11,705 bases of DNA, taken from assembly GCA_022561895.1 (NCBI GenBank), contig JADFQH010000063.1, positions 1 to 11,705 on the forward strand. Reading direction: 5' to 3'. Source of the DNA: Methanobacteriota archaeon (GTDB taxonomy: Archaea; Halobacteriota; Halobacteria; Halobacteriales; Halalkalicoccaceae). The first letter of the stretch is position 1. Each line of letters opens with the position of its first letter. Under the pieces are notes generated by a model, which was not told where the DNA came from, did not search any database, and worked only from the letters and a program-made list of their open reading frames with translations. The position numbers were made by a program, and so were the translations under genes. This document shows, one piece after another, positions 5,601 to 11,705 of the stretch.

Positions 5601-6665
5601 CTACTCGATCCGAACCGCGGCCCCTTCTTCGCTGGAGCGATAGATCCCGTCGATCACCCGCTGGACGGTCAGTGCCTGCTCGACGGTGTTTAATTCGGGT
5701 GCCTCGCCGCGCGCGACGCTCTCTGCAAACAGCTTATCGCTCGCCGCCCAGCCGGTTTCCGGCAGGCTTCCCTCTAACTCGGAGCGGACGAAGTGATCCG
5801 TGCCCTGCCTCCCGGTCTCGAACAGTTCGAGCTCCTCCTCGCCGAGACTGAGTCGCGCGCCCGCGTCGGTTCCCCTGAGGAGGAACTCGTTCGTCGGCTC
5901 CTGTGAGGCCGCCCACGAGACTTCGAGCGAGATGGACTGGCCGGTCTCACACCGGATGAGCGCCGTCACCGAGTCCTCCACGTCGAAGGCTCCCTCCCCC
6001 GTGCCCCAGTCGTCGGGATCGGCGTACTCCTCGTGGCCGGCGGCGTTCGATCGCGAGATCCCCATCACTTCCTCAACAGGTGGGAAGTCGAGCAGGTAGA
6101 GCGCGAAATCGATCGCGTGTACCCCGATATCGACGAGCGCGCCCCCGCCCGCAAGCTCCTTCGAGGTGAACCACGACCCTAACCCAGGCACGCCACGCCA
6201 GCGCACGTAGTTGCCCTGGATATGAGTAAGCTCGCCGAACTTCTCCTCCTCGTCGTAGCCTTTGACCATTTCTGCCGCCGCGGAGAGACGATTGTGGAAG
6301 TTCACCGCACAGAACCCATCCGACTCCCTCGCGACCGCCGCGATCCGCTCTGCACTTTCGAGGGTATGAGCAAGCGGCTTTTCACAGAGTACGTCCATTC
6401 CGCCTTCGAGGGCCGAAACGACCGCGGGTTCGTGAAACTTGTTGGGGACGGAGACGGCGACCGCATCGAGGTCTTCCTCGTCGTACATTTTCTCGTACTC
6501 CTCGTAGGTCGTCGCCCCAAAGCGCGAGCCGAACGCCTCGCGGGCGTCGGCCGCGAGATCCGCACCCGCGACGACCCTGTGGCCGAACTCGGTCGTGTTC
6601 TCCGCATGAACCTGTCCCATGAATCCGAGACCGACGACTCCGAGGCGAATCGGCTGTGCTGTCAT
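5601..6665 (-). CDS. Gfo/Idh/MocA-family NAD(P)-dependent oxidoreductase
   Basis: A 354-residue soluble dehydrogenase of the usual length for the family. Residues 8-25 give the Rossmann start with G12-L-G14-F-M-G17 and VHAEN. CEKPLAHT (94-101) carries the family's Glu-Lys-Pro motif with the catalytic or cofactor-contacting Lys96. GGALVDIGVHAIDFALYLL (174-192) holds the conserved Asp179 and His183 of the substrate site. These enzymes oxidise or reduce sugars, inositols or related polyols with NAD(P); the substrate here is not predictable. It is a monocistronic minus-strand gene with its own TATA box and is divergent from the glutaredoxin-like gene, so a functional link with its neighbours is not indicated. 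Two minor insertions (around 210-230) rich in acidic residues fit a haloarchaeal enzyme. Confidence 0.9.
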   Translation of the reverse strand: MTAQPIRLGVVGLGFMGQVHAENTTEFGHRVVAGADLAADAREAFGSRFGATTYEEYEKMYDEEDLDAVAVSVPNKFHEPAVVSALEGGMDVLCEKPLAHTLESAERIAAVARESDGFCAVNFHNRLSAAAEMVKGYDEEEKFGELTHIQGNYVRWRGVPGLGSWFTSKELAGGGALVDIGVHAIDFALYLLDFPPVEEVMGISRSNAAGHEEYADPDDWGTGEGAFDVEDSVTALIRCETGQSISLEVSWAASQEPTNEFLLRGTDAGARLSLGEEELELFETGRQGTDHFVRSELEGSLPETGWAASDKLFAESVARGEAPELNTVEQALTVQRVIDGIYRSSEEGAAVRIE

Positions 6666-6685
6666 ACGCTCAGTTACCCGAATGT

Positions 6686-6695
6686 GAATAAATAG
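6686..6695 (-). promoter_or_regulatory. TATA box of the Gfo/Idh/MocA gene
   Basis: Minus-strand CTATTTATTC centred about 25 bases upstream of the ATG at 6665, a clear AT-rich island in the 76-base divergent spacer. This puts transcription start at or beside the start codon. Confidence 0.6.
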
Positions 6696-6741
6696 CTGTC
6701 CTTATCGAAACTTCCCTATCGATCGCGCTCCTCTCTCGGGT

Positions 6742-6999
6742 ATGGCCGAGATCACCGAATCCACCGAGATTACCGTCTACACGCGCGAGGACTGCCATCT
6801 CTGTGCCGAGGCGATCGATACCATCAAGGAGGTGGCAAGCGAGGTCAGTGTGAGGGTTGCACTCACGCTCGTCGACGTAGACGACGCCGGCCTCGCCGAC
6901 GAGTACGGCGACCGAGTCCCCTACGTCCTCATCGAGGATCGCCCCGCGTTCAAATACCGCGTCGATCCCGAAGAACTCAGATCGAGATTACAGCCATAG
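6742..6999 (+). CDS. Glutaredoxin-like thioredoxin-fold protein
   Basis: An 85-residue protein. EITVYTREDCHLCAEAIDTI (residues 9-28) is a beta strand followed by a C18-H-L-C21 redox pair at the start of the first helix, as in glutaredoxin-like proteins of the DUF836 type. VPYVLIEDRPAFKYRVD (about 58-74) supplies the cis-Pro and the final strands. Both active Cys residues are present, so it is probably a small cytoplasmic dithiol oxidoreductase. The last 12 bases overlap the end of the convergent AIR-synthase-related gene, so the two mRNAs are antisense at their ends. Confidence 0.82.
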   Translation: MAEITESTEITVYTREDCHLCAEAIDTIKEVASEVSVRVALTLVDVDDAGLADEYGDRVPYVLIEDRPAFKYRVDPEELRSRLQP

Positions 7000-7938
7000 C
7001 TCGTAGAGATCGTCTCGAACCGGCTCGGTGATCCGCTCGCCGTCGATAGCGAGGGCCGGGTCGCCTCTTTCGACGTTCCCGATCGCGGCCGCCTCGATTC
7101 CCAACTCCTCGAGTTCCGTGAGCGCTGTTTCGACGCGTTCTTCGGGCACGGCCGCGAGCAGCGCACCGGAGCCGAAGATCTTGAGCGGGTCGACCGCCAT
7201 TGCCTCACAGAGTTTTTCGGTGCTCTCGCGGATCGGTACGCGCTCGCGGTCGATCCGCACGCCGGCATCCGAAGCGACCGCGAGTTCGAGCGCGCCGTCG
7301 ATCAGCCCTCCCTCGGTGGGGTCGTGCAGCGCGTTCGCGTACTCGCGAAGGATTCTCGCCTCTGGAAGCACGCTCAGGTCGGAAAACAGCGCCGCGCCGC
7401 GTTCGAGCAGTTCATCGGGGAGCGCTACGTCCTCACGAAAATCGGTCGCGAGAATGGCGGTCCCTTCGATTCCGGCCCCCTTGGTGAGGACCAGCGTGTC
7501 GCCCGGCTGTGCGCCCCCTGTTGGAACGTACTCGTCTGCCAGTCCAAGACAGGTGAGCGAGAGCAGCGGTCGGTCTCGCTCGGGGGCGTACTCGGTGTGC
7601 CCGCCGACGATCGAGACGCCGATATCGTGCGTGGCTGCATCGAGCTGATCGGTGATCGCATCGAGCGACGAGTCGTCGGGAAGGAAGATCGCGGCGGTGA
7701 GCCAGCGCGGCTCGCCGCCCGAGGCGGCGATGTCGTTGCAGGCAATGTGCGTCCCGATAGTACCGATGCGTTCTGTGGCCAGCGAGACGGGATCGGTGTT
7801 GACGACGAGCAGTTCGTTACCGATCCGGAGCAAAGCGGTGTCCTCGCCGTAGGCCGGACCCTGTACGACATCCTCGTCGGGGACGCCCGTCCGCGAGAAT
7901 ACGGCTTCGAGACGTTCGGGGTCGAGTTTCCCGATCAT
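6988..7938 (-). CDS. AIR-synthase-related protein (PurM/HypE/SelD superfamily)
   Basis: A 316-residue ATP-binding protein of the superfamily that includes PurM, HypE, ThiL and SelD. AYGEDTALL (29-37) is the N-terminal phosphate-contacting stretch, HIACNDIAASGGEPRWL (64-80) the conserved N-D-I-A-A-x-G-G-x-P motif, IVGGHTEYAP (109-118) the G-G-H-T motif, and HDPTEGG (204-210) and FGSGALLAAV the C-terminal motifs. It lacks the C-terminal Cys tail that HypE uses for carbamoyl transfer and ends in LYELWL, so it is not a HypE. Haloarchaea carry such stand-alone members whose reaction is unknown. The small zinc-ribbon gene lies 36 bases upstream on the same strand, and the two may be one transcript. 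Confidence 0.85.
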   Translation of the reverse strand: MIGKLDPERLEAVFSRTGVPDEDVVQGPAYGEDTALLRIGNELLVVNTDPVSLATERIGTIGTHIACNDIAASGGEPRWLTAAIFLPDDSSLDAITDQLDAATHDIGVSIVGGHTEYAPERDRPLLSLTCLGLADEYVPTGGAQPGDTLVLTKGAGIEGTAILATDFREDVALPDELLERGAALFSDLSVLPEARILREYANALHDPTEGGLIDGALELAVASDAGVRIDRERVPIRESTEKLCEAMAVDPLKIFGSGALLAAVPEERVETALTELEELGIEAAAIGNVERGDPALAIDGERITEPVRDDLYELWL

Positions 7939-7974
7939 ACTCGAAGGAGATGGGCAAGGGTTGTAGCGTTTCGG

Positions 7975-8139
7975 TTAGCCCAACTCGCGGCTCACCGTTG
8001 CGAACAACACCGCCTCGCAGTGGGTACACCGGAACACGTCGGGATCGATCTCGGTCGTCGTTCCCCCGTCATGAACCGGAACGGTTGCTTGTTCGACCGT
8101 GAGTTCGAGCGAGCGATCACAGTGTGGACAGTCAGCCAT
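7975..8139 (-). CDS. Small zinc-ribbon protein, 54 residues
   Basis: The frame is open from further upstream, but the Met at 8139 gives MADCPHCDRSLELTV, placing the first CxxC knuckle at residues 4-7, which is typical of small haloarchaeal zinc ribbons. The second knuckle is C38-T-H-C41 in FRCTHCEAVLF. With 30 residues between knuckles the site should bind one zinc. Function is unknown. It lies upstream of the AIR-synthase-related gene on the same strand. Confidence 0.68.
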   Translation of the reverse strand: MADCPHCDRSLELTVEQATVPVHDGGTTTEIDPDVFRCTHCEAVLFATVSRELG

Positions 8140-8262
8140 ACAGTACCGTCGCGCTTGAGGGGTATTGTCTTGCTGTTTCAGCTCTATGTCCTCTCGAACG
8201 AAACACGATTGTCTGACGGATAGCTGACTGAGTTTCAAGAGGGTAGCTAGTAGAAAGAGTGT

Positions 8263-8604
8263 ATGGACTCGCTATCCGACCATGCCTCCCGCCGATCCAC
8301 CCGAGGGCGCAGGCCCGACCGTGGACCGGTCGGAGCGACCGCCGTGATCAACAGGGCGCTTCTGTTGACCGGGGCGTTGCTGTTTATCAATGGCATCAGT
8401 GTTACACTCATCGCGGCACTCATACCCTTCGCCATCAGCAGCGCTATCGTCATCTCAGTCGTCACGATCCTTACCGCATCGAGCGGTCTCGTCTATCTGA
8501 CACGCAGAAACCCCGACCGAACGCGGGCGTTCGTCGAGGTCGTCCGCCCGGTGGTCGACTCGCTGACGAACCAAGACGGGCCACGTCGCCAAGGCGGTCT
8601 GTAA
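8263..8604 (+). CDS. Two-helix membrane protein of unknown function
   Basis: A 113-residue protein with a basic, polar N-terminus (about 30 residues, Arg-rich), two adjoining hydrophobic segments (about 33-53 and 56-79) and a cytoplasmic tail that begins RRNPDRTRAFVEVV. The layout fits a hairpin in the membrane with both ends inside. I do not recognise a family. It precedes the FluC pair by 45 bases on the same strand, but a good TATA box in that gap suggests the FluC genes have their own transcript. Confidence 0.6.
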   Translation: MDSLSDHASRRSTRGRRPDRGPVGATAVINRALLLTGALLFINGISVTLIAALIPFAISSAIVISVVTILTASSGLVYLTRRNPDRTRAFVEVVRPVVDSLTNQDGPRRQGGL

Positions 8605-8618
8605 GACCGAACCGACCC

Positions 8619-8626
8619 TTTTTATC
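8619..8626 (+). promoter_or_regulatory. TATA box of the fluC pair
   Basis: TTTTTATC centred about 28 bases upstream of the ATG at 8650. The gap of 45 bases is too short for a fluoride riboswitch, and none is seen. Confidence 0.58.
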
Positions 8627-8649
8627 ACGAACCCGAGAACCGTCGAGCG

Positions 8650-9015
8650 ATGACTCCGTCACGACCCGTCGCGCTCTCGCTGGTCGCCCTCGGCGGGTTT
8701 TTCGGCTCGATCACGCGCTACGGCGTGGCGCTCGTTGCGCCCGGAATGGGCGGGACGTTCGTCGTCAACGTCACCGGGAGCCTTCTTCTGGGCTACGTCT
8801 TTTACACCACGGCGACGACCGACAGGATCTCACCACGCACACGGCTTCTCGTTGCAACCGGCTTTCTCTCCTCGTACACCACCTACAGCATGTTCGCGTT
8901 CGAAACGCTCGATGCATCGTTCGCGTGGGGACTGCTCAACGTCATCGGGAGCTACGTCTGTGGGTTCGCTGCCGCCGTGGCCGGGCGGTCGATCGCACTA
9001 CGAGGGAAGCGATGA
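8650..9015 (+). CDS. crcB: FluC/CrcB fluoride channel subunit 1
   Basis: A 121-residue four-helix membrane protein exporting fluoride as half of a dimer. GGFFGSITRY (15-24) is the family's G-G-x-x-G-x-x-x-R-Y start, GTFVVNVTGS (35-44) carries the pore Asn40, and GFLSSYTTYSMFAFE (71-85) is the third-helix motif. In the usual motif the two fluoride-lining residues are Phe (F-T-T-F-S); here both are Tyr (Y76 and Y79), and the preceding C-G-G/A is S-S. The neighbour overlaps by four bases (ATGA) and has the normal Phe residues, so the two are most likely subunits of a heterodimer. Members occur as pairs in many prokaryotes. Confidence 0.88.
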   Translation: MTPSRPVALSLVALGGFFGSITRYGVALVAPGMGGTFVVNVTGSLLLGYVFYTTATTDRISPRTRLLVATGFLSSYTTYSMFAFETLDASFAWGLLNVIGSYVCGFAAAVAGRSIALRGKR

Positions 9016-9365
9016 TCGGGGCGCTGCTCGTGGGGGTCGGCGGTGCGATCGGTGCGGTGTTGCGCTATCTCGTCGGTCTCTCGCTCAGCGCGCTCGACAC
9101 CCGGTTTCCGTTCGACACCCTCTCCGTCAACGTCATCGGCAGCTTCGTCCTCGGCTGGGTGACGTTTGTGGGAGCCGGCGAAGGTGTTTTTCTCACCATC
9201 GGCATCGGTGCGTGTGGTGCGTTCACGACGTTCTCCTCGTTTTCCGTCGACACCGTTCGCCTCATAGAAGAGGACAAGCCCTTCCTTGCGGGTGGGTACG
9301 CCCTTTCGAACATCGTGCTCTCCGTGGGCTCGATCGGCCTCGCCGCGCTCATCGCAACGAGTTAG
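9012..9365 (+). CDS. crcB: FluC/CrcB fluoride channel subunit 2
   Basis: A 117-residue partner subunit with GGAIGAVLRY (10-19), LSVNVIGSFVLG (37-48, Asn40) and GACGAFTTFSSFSVD (66-80), where F71 and F74 form the canonical Phe box and S75 the polar track. The ATG overlaps the stop of subunit 1, so they are translated together. A longer open frame extends upstream through the first channel gene and the membrane-protein gene, but only this part is family-like; the upstream part is a shadow. The polarity of flanking charged residues was not worked out, so whether the pair is oppositely oriented in the membrane is open. Confidence 0.88.
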   Translation: MIGALLVGVGGAIGAVLRYLVGLSLSALDTRFPFDTLSVNVIGSFVLGWVTFVGAGEGVFLTIGIGACGAFTTFSSFSVDTVRLIEEDKPFLAGGYALSNIVLSVGSIGLAALIATS

Positions 9366-9402
9366 GCGTTTGCGTAGACGTTCATGCGTTCTTCCCGTCG
9401 AA

Positions 9403-9422
9403 CAACCGACATGAATCGGTTG
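9403..9422. promoter_or_regulatory. Inverted repeat CAACCGA-N6-TCGGTTG
   Basis: Perfect 7-bp arms (9403-9409 and 9416-9422) with a 6-base spacer, between the end of the fluoride channel pair and the HTH gene. It could be an operator for the HTH gene (about 45 bases upstream of its TATA box) or a transcript-end hairpin for the channel pair. Confidence 0.35.
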
Positions 9423-9466
9423 ATCGAACAAACGCGCCGTTGGCTACGAGAGTTCCTAAGTACAGG

Positions 9467-9475
9467 TTTTACATA
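9467..9475 (+). promoter_or_regulatory. TATA box of the HTH gene
   Basis: TTTTACATA centred about 26 bases upstream of the ATG at 9497. A GGAGGT directly abuts the ATG, which is too close to serve as a normal ribosome binding site on a leadered message. Confidence 0.5.
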
Positions 9476-9496
9476 CCCGCTACACACAGAGGAGGT

Positions 9497-9736
9497 ATGG
9501 CAACCGAGGAGGTCCCGGCGGAGTTGGCTGCGCTCGCTGAGAAGATGTCGACGGAGTATCGCGACTCGGAGTACGAGATCGCGATCGCACTTGCGAACGC
9601 GGACGGGCCGCTGTCGACCGACGAACTCGCTGAAGAAACGGGCTACACCGATCGCACGATCAAAAAACGCGTCGACACCTTGGAGGAAGCGCTCGGCGGC
9701 GATCCGTTGTTCCGCCGAGACGACGAGGACCGCCCG
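9497..9736 (+). pseudogene. Haloarchaeal HTH-domain protein, cut off at the junction
   Basis: Eighty residues remain, from MATEEVPAELAALAEKMSTE to RRDDEDRP. Residues about 38-65 (GPLSTDELAEETGYTDRTIKKRVDTLEE) form a helix-turn-helix of the winged type, with the recognition helix around TDRTIKKRV. It should be a DNA-binding regulator or an HTH adaptor. Up to DDEDRP the sequence reads as normal haloarchaeal protein; after that the same frame turns into Gly-, Arg- and Ala-rich nonsense because the DNA changes source. So the gene is not naturally truncated by a stop but by the junction. The rest of the gene is missing from this window. Confidence 0.72.
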
Positions 9737-9740
9737 GTTG
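9734..9740. other. Abrupt junction between haloarchaeal and proteobacterial DNA
   Basis: Two unrelated genes on opposite strands both lose their remaining sequence at this point: the plus-strand HTH gene on the left and the minus-strand exported protein on the right. Composition, codon style and translation-start type change here together. No insertion sequence, tRNA, attachment site or long repeat is visible at the seam, which favours an assembly, cloning or amplification chimera over natural transfer. Confidence 0.75.
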
Positions 9741-9940
9741 GTGGAGCGGACCTCGGTGGTGCCGAACAGCTTGGGATACTCCGGCGCGCTCGCCGCCGCC
9801 GCCGGGAGCGGCAGGCCGGCCACGACGGCCGCAAGCATGGCCGCCGCGAGCGCGAGGCCCGCCATGCATCGCCGCCGGGGGCGAATTGTTGCAAGAATTC
9901 GTGGCACGATAGTACCCGTGGTGAAATTATCGCCAGCCAA
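9737..9940 (-). pseudogene. N-terminus of an exported protein, likely LapG-like transglutaminase-like cysteine peptidase, truncated
   Basis: On the minus strand, from the junction side outward, 68 residues remain. A basic region IRPRRRC (19-25) precedes a hydrophobic core MAGLALAAAMLAAVVAGLPL and an A-x-A-like cleavage site around residues 47-51, then SAPEYPKLFGTTEVRSTN. The signal peptide is clear. The mature start FGTTEVRSTN resembles bacterial transglutaminase-like cysteine peptidases (BTLCP, LapG relatives), periplasmic proteases that in some bacteria release adhesins under c-di-GMP control; the catalytic Cys-His-Asp lie downstream and are missing, so this is a resemblance only. The start is uncertain: TTG 9940, GTG 9907 or ATG 9865 all give a signal peptide, and none has a good Shine-Dalgarno. 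It is divergent from the large sensor gene. Confidence 0.5.
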
Positions 9941-9960
9941 ACGTGCCGCATGATGTAATG

Positions 9961-10015
9961 GAAGTATTTAAATAGTAATTAAACTTCGGTTATTTATATT
10001 TCATTTACTATAAAG
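9961..10015. promoter_or_regulatory. AT-rich divergent promoter block
   Basis: About 55 bases that are nearly all A and T (for example TATTTAAATAGTAATTAAAC) inside otherwise GC-rich DNA, between the exported-protein gene and the sensor gene. It includes a small inverted repeat ATAGTAA (9972-9978) and TTACTAT (10005-10011). It probably carries the promoters of both genes and perhaps a nucleoid-protein or regulator site; no exact -35/-10 pair is called. Confidence 0.45.
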
Positions 10016-10102
10016 CCCAAGAGGGCGGCGGGAGAGGGTTGCGCCTGGCCTCTGAATACGGGTACGATTTTCGCCCAAAAGTTGGCTAACAACCCGCCGT
10101 TC

Positions 10103-10111
10103 AAGGGAGGT
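10103..10111 (+). promoter_or_regulatory. Shine-Dalgarno site that decides a CTG start
   Basis: AAGGGAGGT, followed four bases later by CTG at 10116. No ATG, GTG or TTG in frame lies between the upstream stop (10053-10055) and this point. Confidence 0.5.
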
Positions 10112-10115
10112 CCAG

Positions 10116-11705
10116 CTGTCTGACCCTTCGGAAACGCGGGCCGCGCCCGATTCGCCCGACGCGATCCCCGACGCGATCGACGAATCGCTGCGCACCAGGG
10201 TGTCGTCGACGGTGCTGCTGGCGGGCGTCGGGCTCGTCCTGGTCACCGTCATCGGCGTGGTGCTGGTGTTCTACTTCGTCGATGATCAGCGCGATCGCGA
10301 CCTGCGCGCCTGGCAGGTGCGCATGGGCATCGTCGCCGACAGCCGGTTCGCGGCGGTCAATGGGTGGGTCGACCGGCAGTTCGCGCATATGCGCGAGCTC
10401 GCCGAGAACGCCTCGCTCCAGCTCTATCTCACCGAGCTCGCCCTATTCGCGGGCGATGCCTCGCAGGTCACCGACGAGCCGGCCCAGCGCACCTATCTGC
10501 GCAACCTGCTGATGGCGAGCGCCGAACGCAGCGGCTTCACCGCGCCCTTGCTGGGCGCCGAAATCAACGCCAATGTGGAGCGTATTGGCGTCGCCGGCAT
10601 CGCCATTGTCGACAATGACGCGAAGGTGATCGTGGCGACCCCCGGCATGCCGCCGGTGGTAGGGGACCTGGCGGCGATCATCCTGGCGAACCGGGGCCAG
10701 CGCGCCCTCTACGATCTGCACATCGGCGCCGGCGGGCGGGCGACCATGGGCTTCCTCTCACCGATCTTCGCCCTGCAGTCCGACGGATCACCAAGCGATC
10801 AGATCGGCATGGCGGTCGGCGTCAAGGAAGTCGGCGGCGAGCTTTATCCCCTGCTCGAGCAGCCCGGCGCGGTCAATACCAGCGCCGAGGCGGTGATCCT
10901 GCGCGACGCCGGCGTCCGCATCGACTACCTGTCGCCCCTGATGGACGGCGGCGCGCCCTTGTCCCGCGCCCTGGCGCGCGATACGCCTGAACTCGCCGCC
11001 GCCTTCGCCATCGAGAAGCCCGGCGGTTTCGCCATTCGCCGCGACTACCAGAATGTCGAGGTGCTGACTCTGGGCCGTGCCTTCACCACGGCGCCCTGGA
11101 CCCTGATGTACAAGATCGACGCCGCCGAGGCCCTGGCCGACACGGACAGCCGCCTGGGCAGGATGCTCACCGTCTTCCTGCTGATAATCGCCGCCATCGC
11201 CGTCTCCCTGATCGCCGCCTGGCGCCACGGCACCTCCTTGCGCTCGAGCCGGGCGGCGGCCGAGGCGAGCGAACTGGCCAAGAAATTCGGCCAACAGCGA
11301 GATTTCCTGGAACTGGTGACCGACAGCCAGAGCAACGCCATGGCGATCATCGACGGCGATGGCCGCTATATCTGGGTCAACCGCCAATCCGCCGAGAACA
11401 ACGGCACCACGGCGGCGGATGTACCGGGCAAGACCCTCGCCGCCGTGGTCGGCCCGGCGCCGGCCAAGGCGTTGTTGCAGACCGTCCGAGATGCCCTGCG
11501 AAGCGGCGCCTCCGAGCAGATAACGCACATCAAGAACGTCGACGGCGATATGCGGACCTACACGTCGCAATTCATCCCCCTTAGCGCCACCGACGATCTG
11601 CCCGAGCGGGTGCTGGTGGTCTCCGAGGATGTCACCGCGGCGGTCAGCGAACAGGCCAAGCGCGAGCGCATCATGAGCCAGCTCGTCAACACCCTGGTCG
11701 GGGTC
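10116..11705 (+). CDS. Membrane sensor with dCache-like and PAS domains, runs off the window end
   Basis: The frame is open from 10116 to the last base: 530 residues with no stop. Order: a polar N-terminus of about 30 residues, membrane helix about 32-54 (VLLAGVGLVLVTVIGVVLVFYF), a periplasmic region of about 290 residues that looks like a double Cache sensor, a second helix about 350-368, a helical linker rich in Ala and Glu, and a PAS domain about 395-510 (FLELVTDSQSNAMAIIDGDG to LVVSEDVT). The final residues RIMSQLVNTLVGV would fit the entry to an HD-GYP c-di-GMP phosphodiesterase, but a kinase or GGDEF module is not excluded because the output domain is outside the window. The start is most likely the CTG after a strong Shine-Dalgarno; GTG 10200 is the alternative. 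The divergent neighbour may be a LapG-like protease, which would agree with c-di-GMP signalling. Confidence 0.75.
   Translation, partial: MSDPSETRAAPDSPDAIPDAIDESLRTRVSSTVLLAGVGLVLVTVIGVVLVFYFVDDQRDRDLRAWQVRMGIVADSRFAAVNGWVDRQFAHMRELAENASLQLYLTELALFAGDASQVTDEPAQRTYLRNLLMASAERSGFTAPLLGAEINANVERIGVAGIAIVDNDAKVIVATPGMPPVVGDLAAIILANRGQRALYDLHIGAGGRATMGFLSPIFALQSDGSPSDQIGMAVGVKEVGGELYPLLEQPGAVNTSAEAVILRDAGVRIDYLSPLMDGGAPLSRALARDTPELAAAFAIEKPGGFAIRRDYQNVEVLTLGRAFTTAPWTLMYKIDAAEALADTDSRLGRMLTVFLLIIAAIAVSLIAAWRHGTSLRSSRAAAEASELAKKFGQQRDFLELVTDSQSNAMAIIDGDGRYIWVNRQSAENNGTTAADVPGKTLAAVVGPAPAKALLQTVRDALRSGASEQITHIKNVDGDMRTYTSQFIPLSATDDLPERVLVVSEDVTAAVSEQAKRERIMSQLVNTLVGV

Noticed and set aside
7955..7970. 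A further copy of the GGTTGTA arm (GGGTTGTAGCG near 7958)
   Set aside because: It has no inverted partner nearby and matches only seven bases, so chance is enough.
7324..8223. A 299-residue plus-strand open frame
   Set aside because: Antisense shadow of the AIR-synthase-related gene, which has all superfamily motifs on the other strand.
8605..8649. A fluoride riboswitch before the fluC pair
   Set aside because: The gap is 45 bases and filled by a TATA box at leaderless distance; no pseudoknot-forming sequence is seen.
8259..9365. A 368-residue open frame on + that ends with the second FluC subunit
   Set aside because: Only the part from 9012 is family-like. The earlier part is an Arg/His-rich shadow of the membrane-protein gene and of the first FluC subunit in other frames.
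9362..9940. The full 192-residue minus-strand frame of the exported protein
   Set aside because: Left of the junction it is merely the antisense of the haloarchaeal HTH gene. Only the first 68 residues belong to the bacterial protein.
8735..9958. A 407-residue open frame on + that includes the HTH protein
   Set aside because: Its first 250 residues shadow the FluC genes and its last 75 cross the junction into unrelated DNA. Only 9497-9736 is real.
10788..11570. A 260-residue minus-strand open frame
   Set aside because: Antisense shadow of the sensor gene, whose own frame is open for 530 codons with clear membrane helices and a PAS-like region.

Overview
Positions 1 to about 9736 read as haloarchaeal chromosome. 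The proteins are rich in Asp and Glu, codons are GC-ending, genes often begin at ATGs about 25-30 bases downstream of TATA-like boxes without a Shine-Dalgarno, and typical haloarchaeal families are present. The genus cannot be told from this window. From about 9737 to the end the DNA is different: alanine- and glycine-rich proteobacterial coding style, a strong Shine-Dalgarno, a signal-peptide protein and a dCache-PAS sensor. It is most like an alphaproteobacterium. The two parts meet abruptly inside two truncated genes, with no mobile element at the seam, so the window is probably a chimeric contig.

Layout, haloarchaeal part: C-terminal part of a uracil/xanthine permease (NCS2) on +; a two-gene minus-strand operon of a small acidic SH3-like protein and a COG1325 RNA-binding protein; a gene-free stretch with two structured palindromic elements; a Nudix hydrolase (+); a convergent glycoside-hydrolase-like protein (-) whose reading frame runs open into another palindromic element; two coupled small membrane proteins (+), the second ending inside a large inverted repeat; a membrane-anchored, extremely acidic protein (-); a 48-residue zinc-ribbon protein (-); a DoxX-like membrane protein (+); another structured element; a Gfo/Idh/MocA oxidoreductase (-); a glutaredoxin-like protein (+); an AIR-synthase-related ATPase (-); a 54-residue zinc-ribbon protein (-); a two-helix membrane protein (+); a FluC/CrcB fluoride-channel pair (+, overlapping by four bases); and the start of a winged-helix-type HTH protein (+) cut at the junction.

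Bacterial part: the N-terminus of an exported protein (-), probably a LapG-like transglutaminase-like cysteine peptidase, an AT-rich divergent promoter region, and a long sensor (+) that runs off the end and may lead into an HD-GYP domain.

The most interesting structure outside genes is a set of five inverted-repeat elements between 1563 and 5599. At least two families can be aligned. Paired arms change together between copies while unpaired strings stay the same, as expected for a folded RNA or DNA hairpin under constraint. Most protein genes look like housekeeping or accessory singletons; I see no defence system, CRISPR, tRNA or rRNA.
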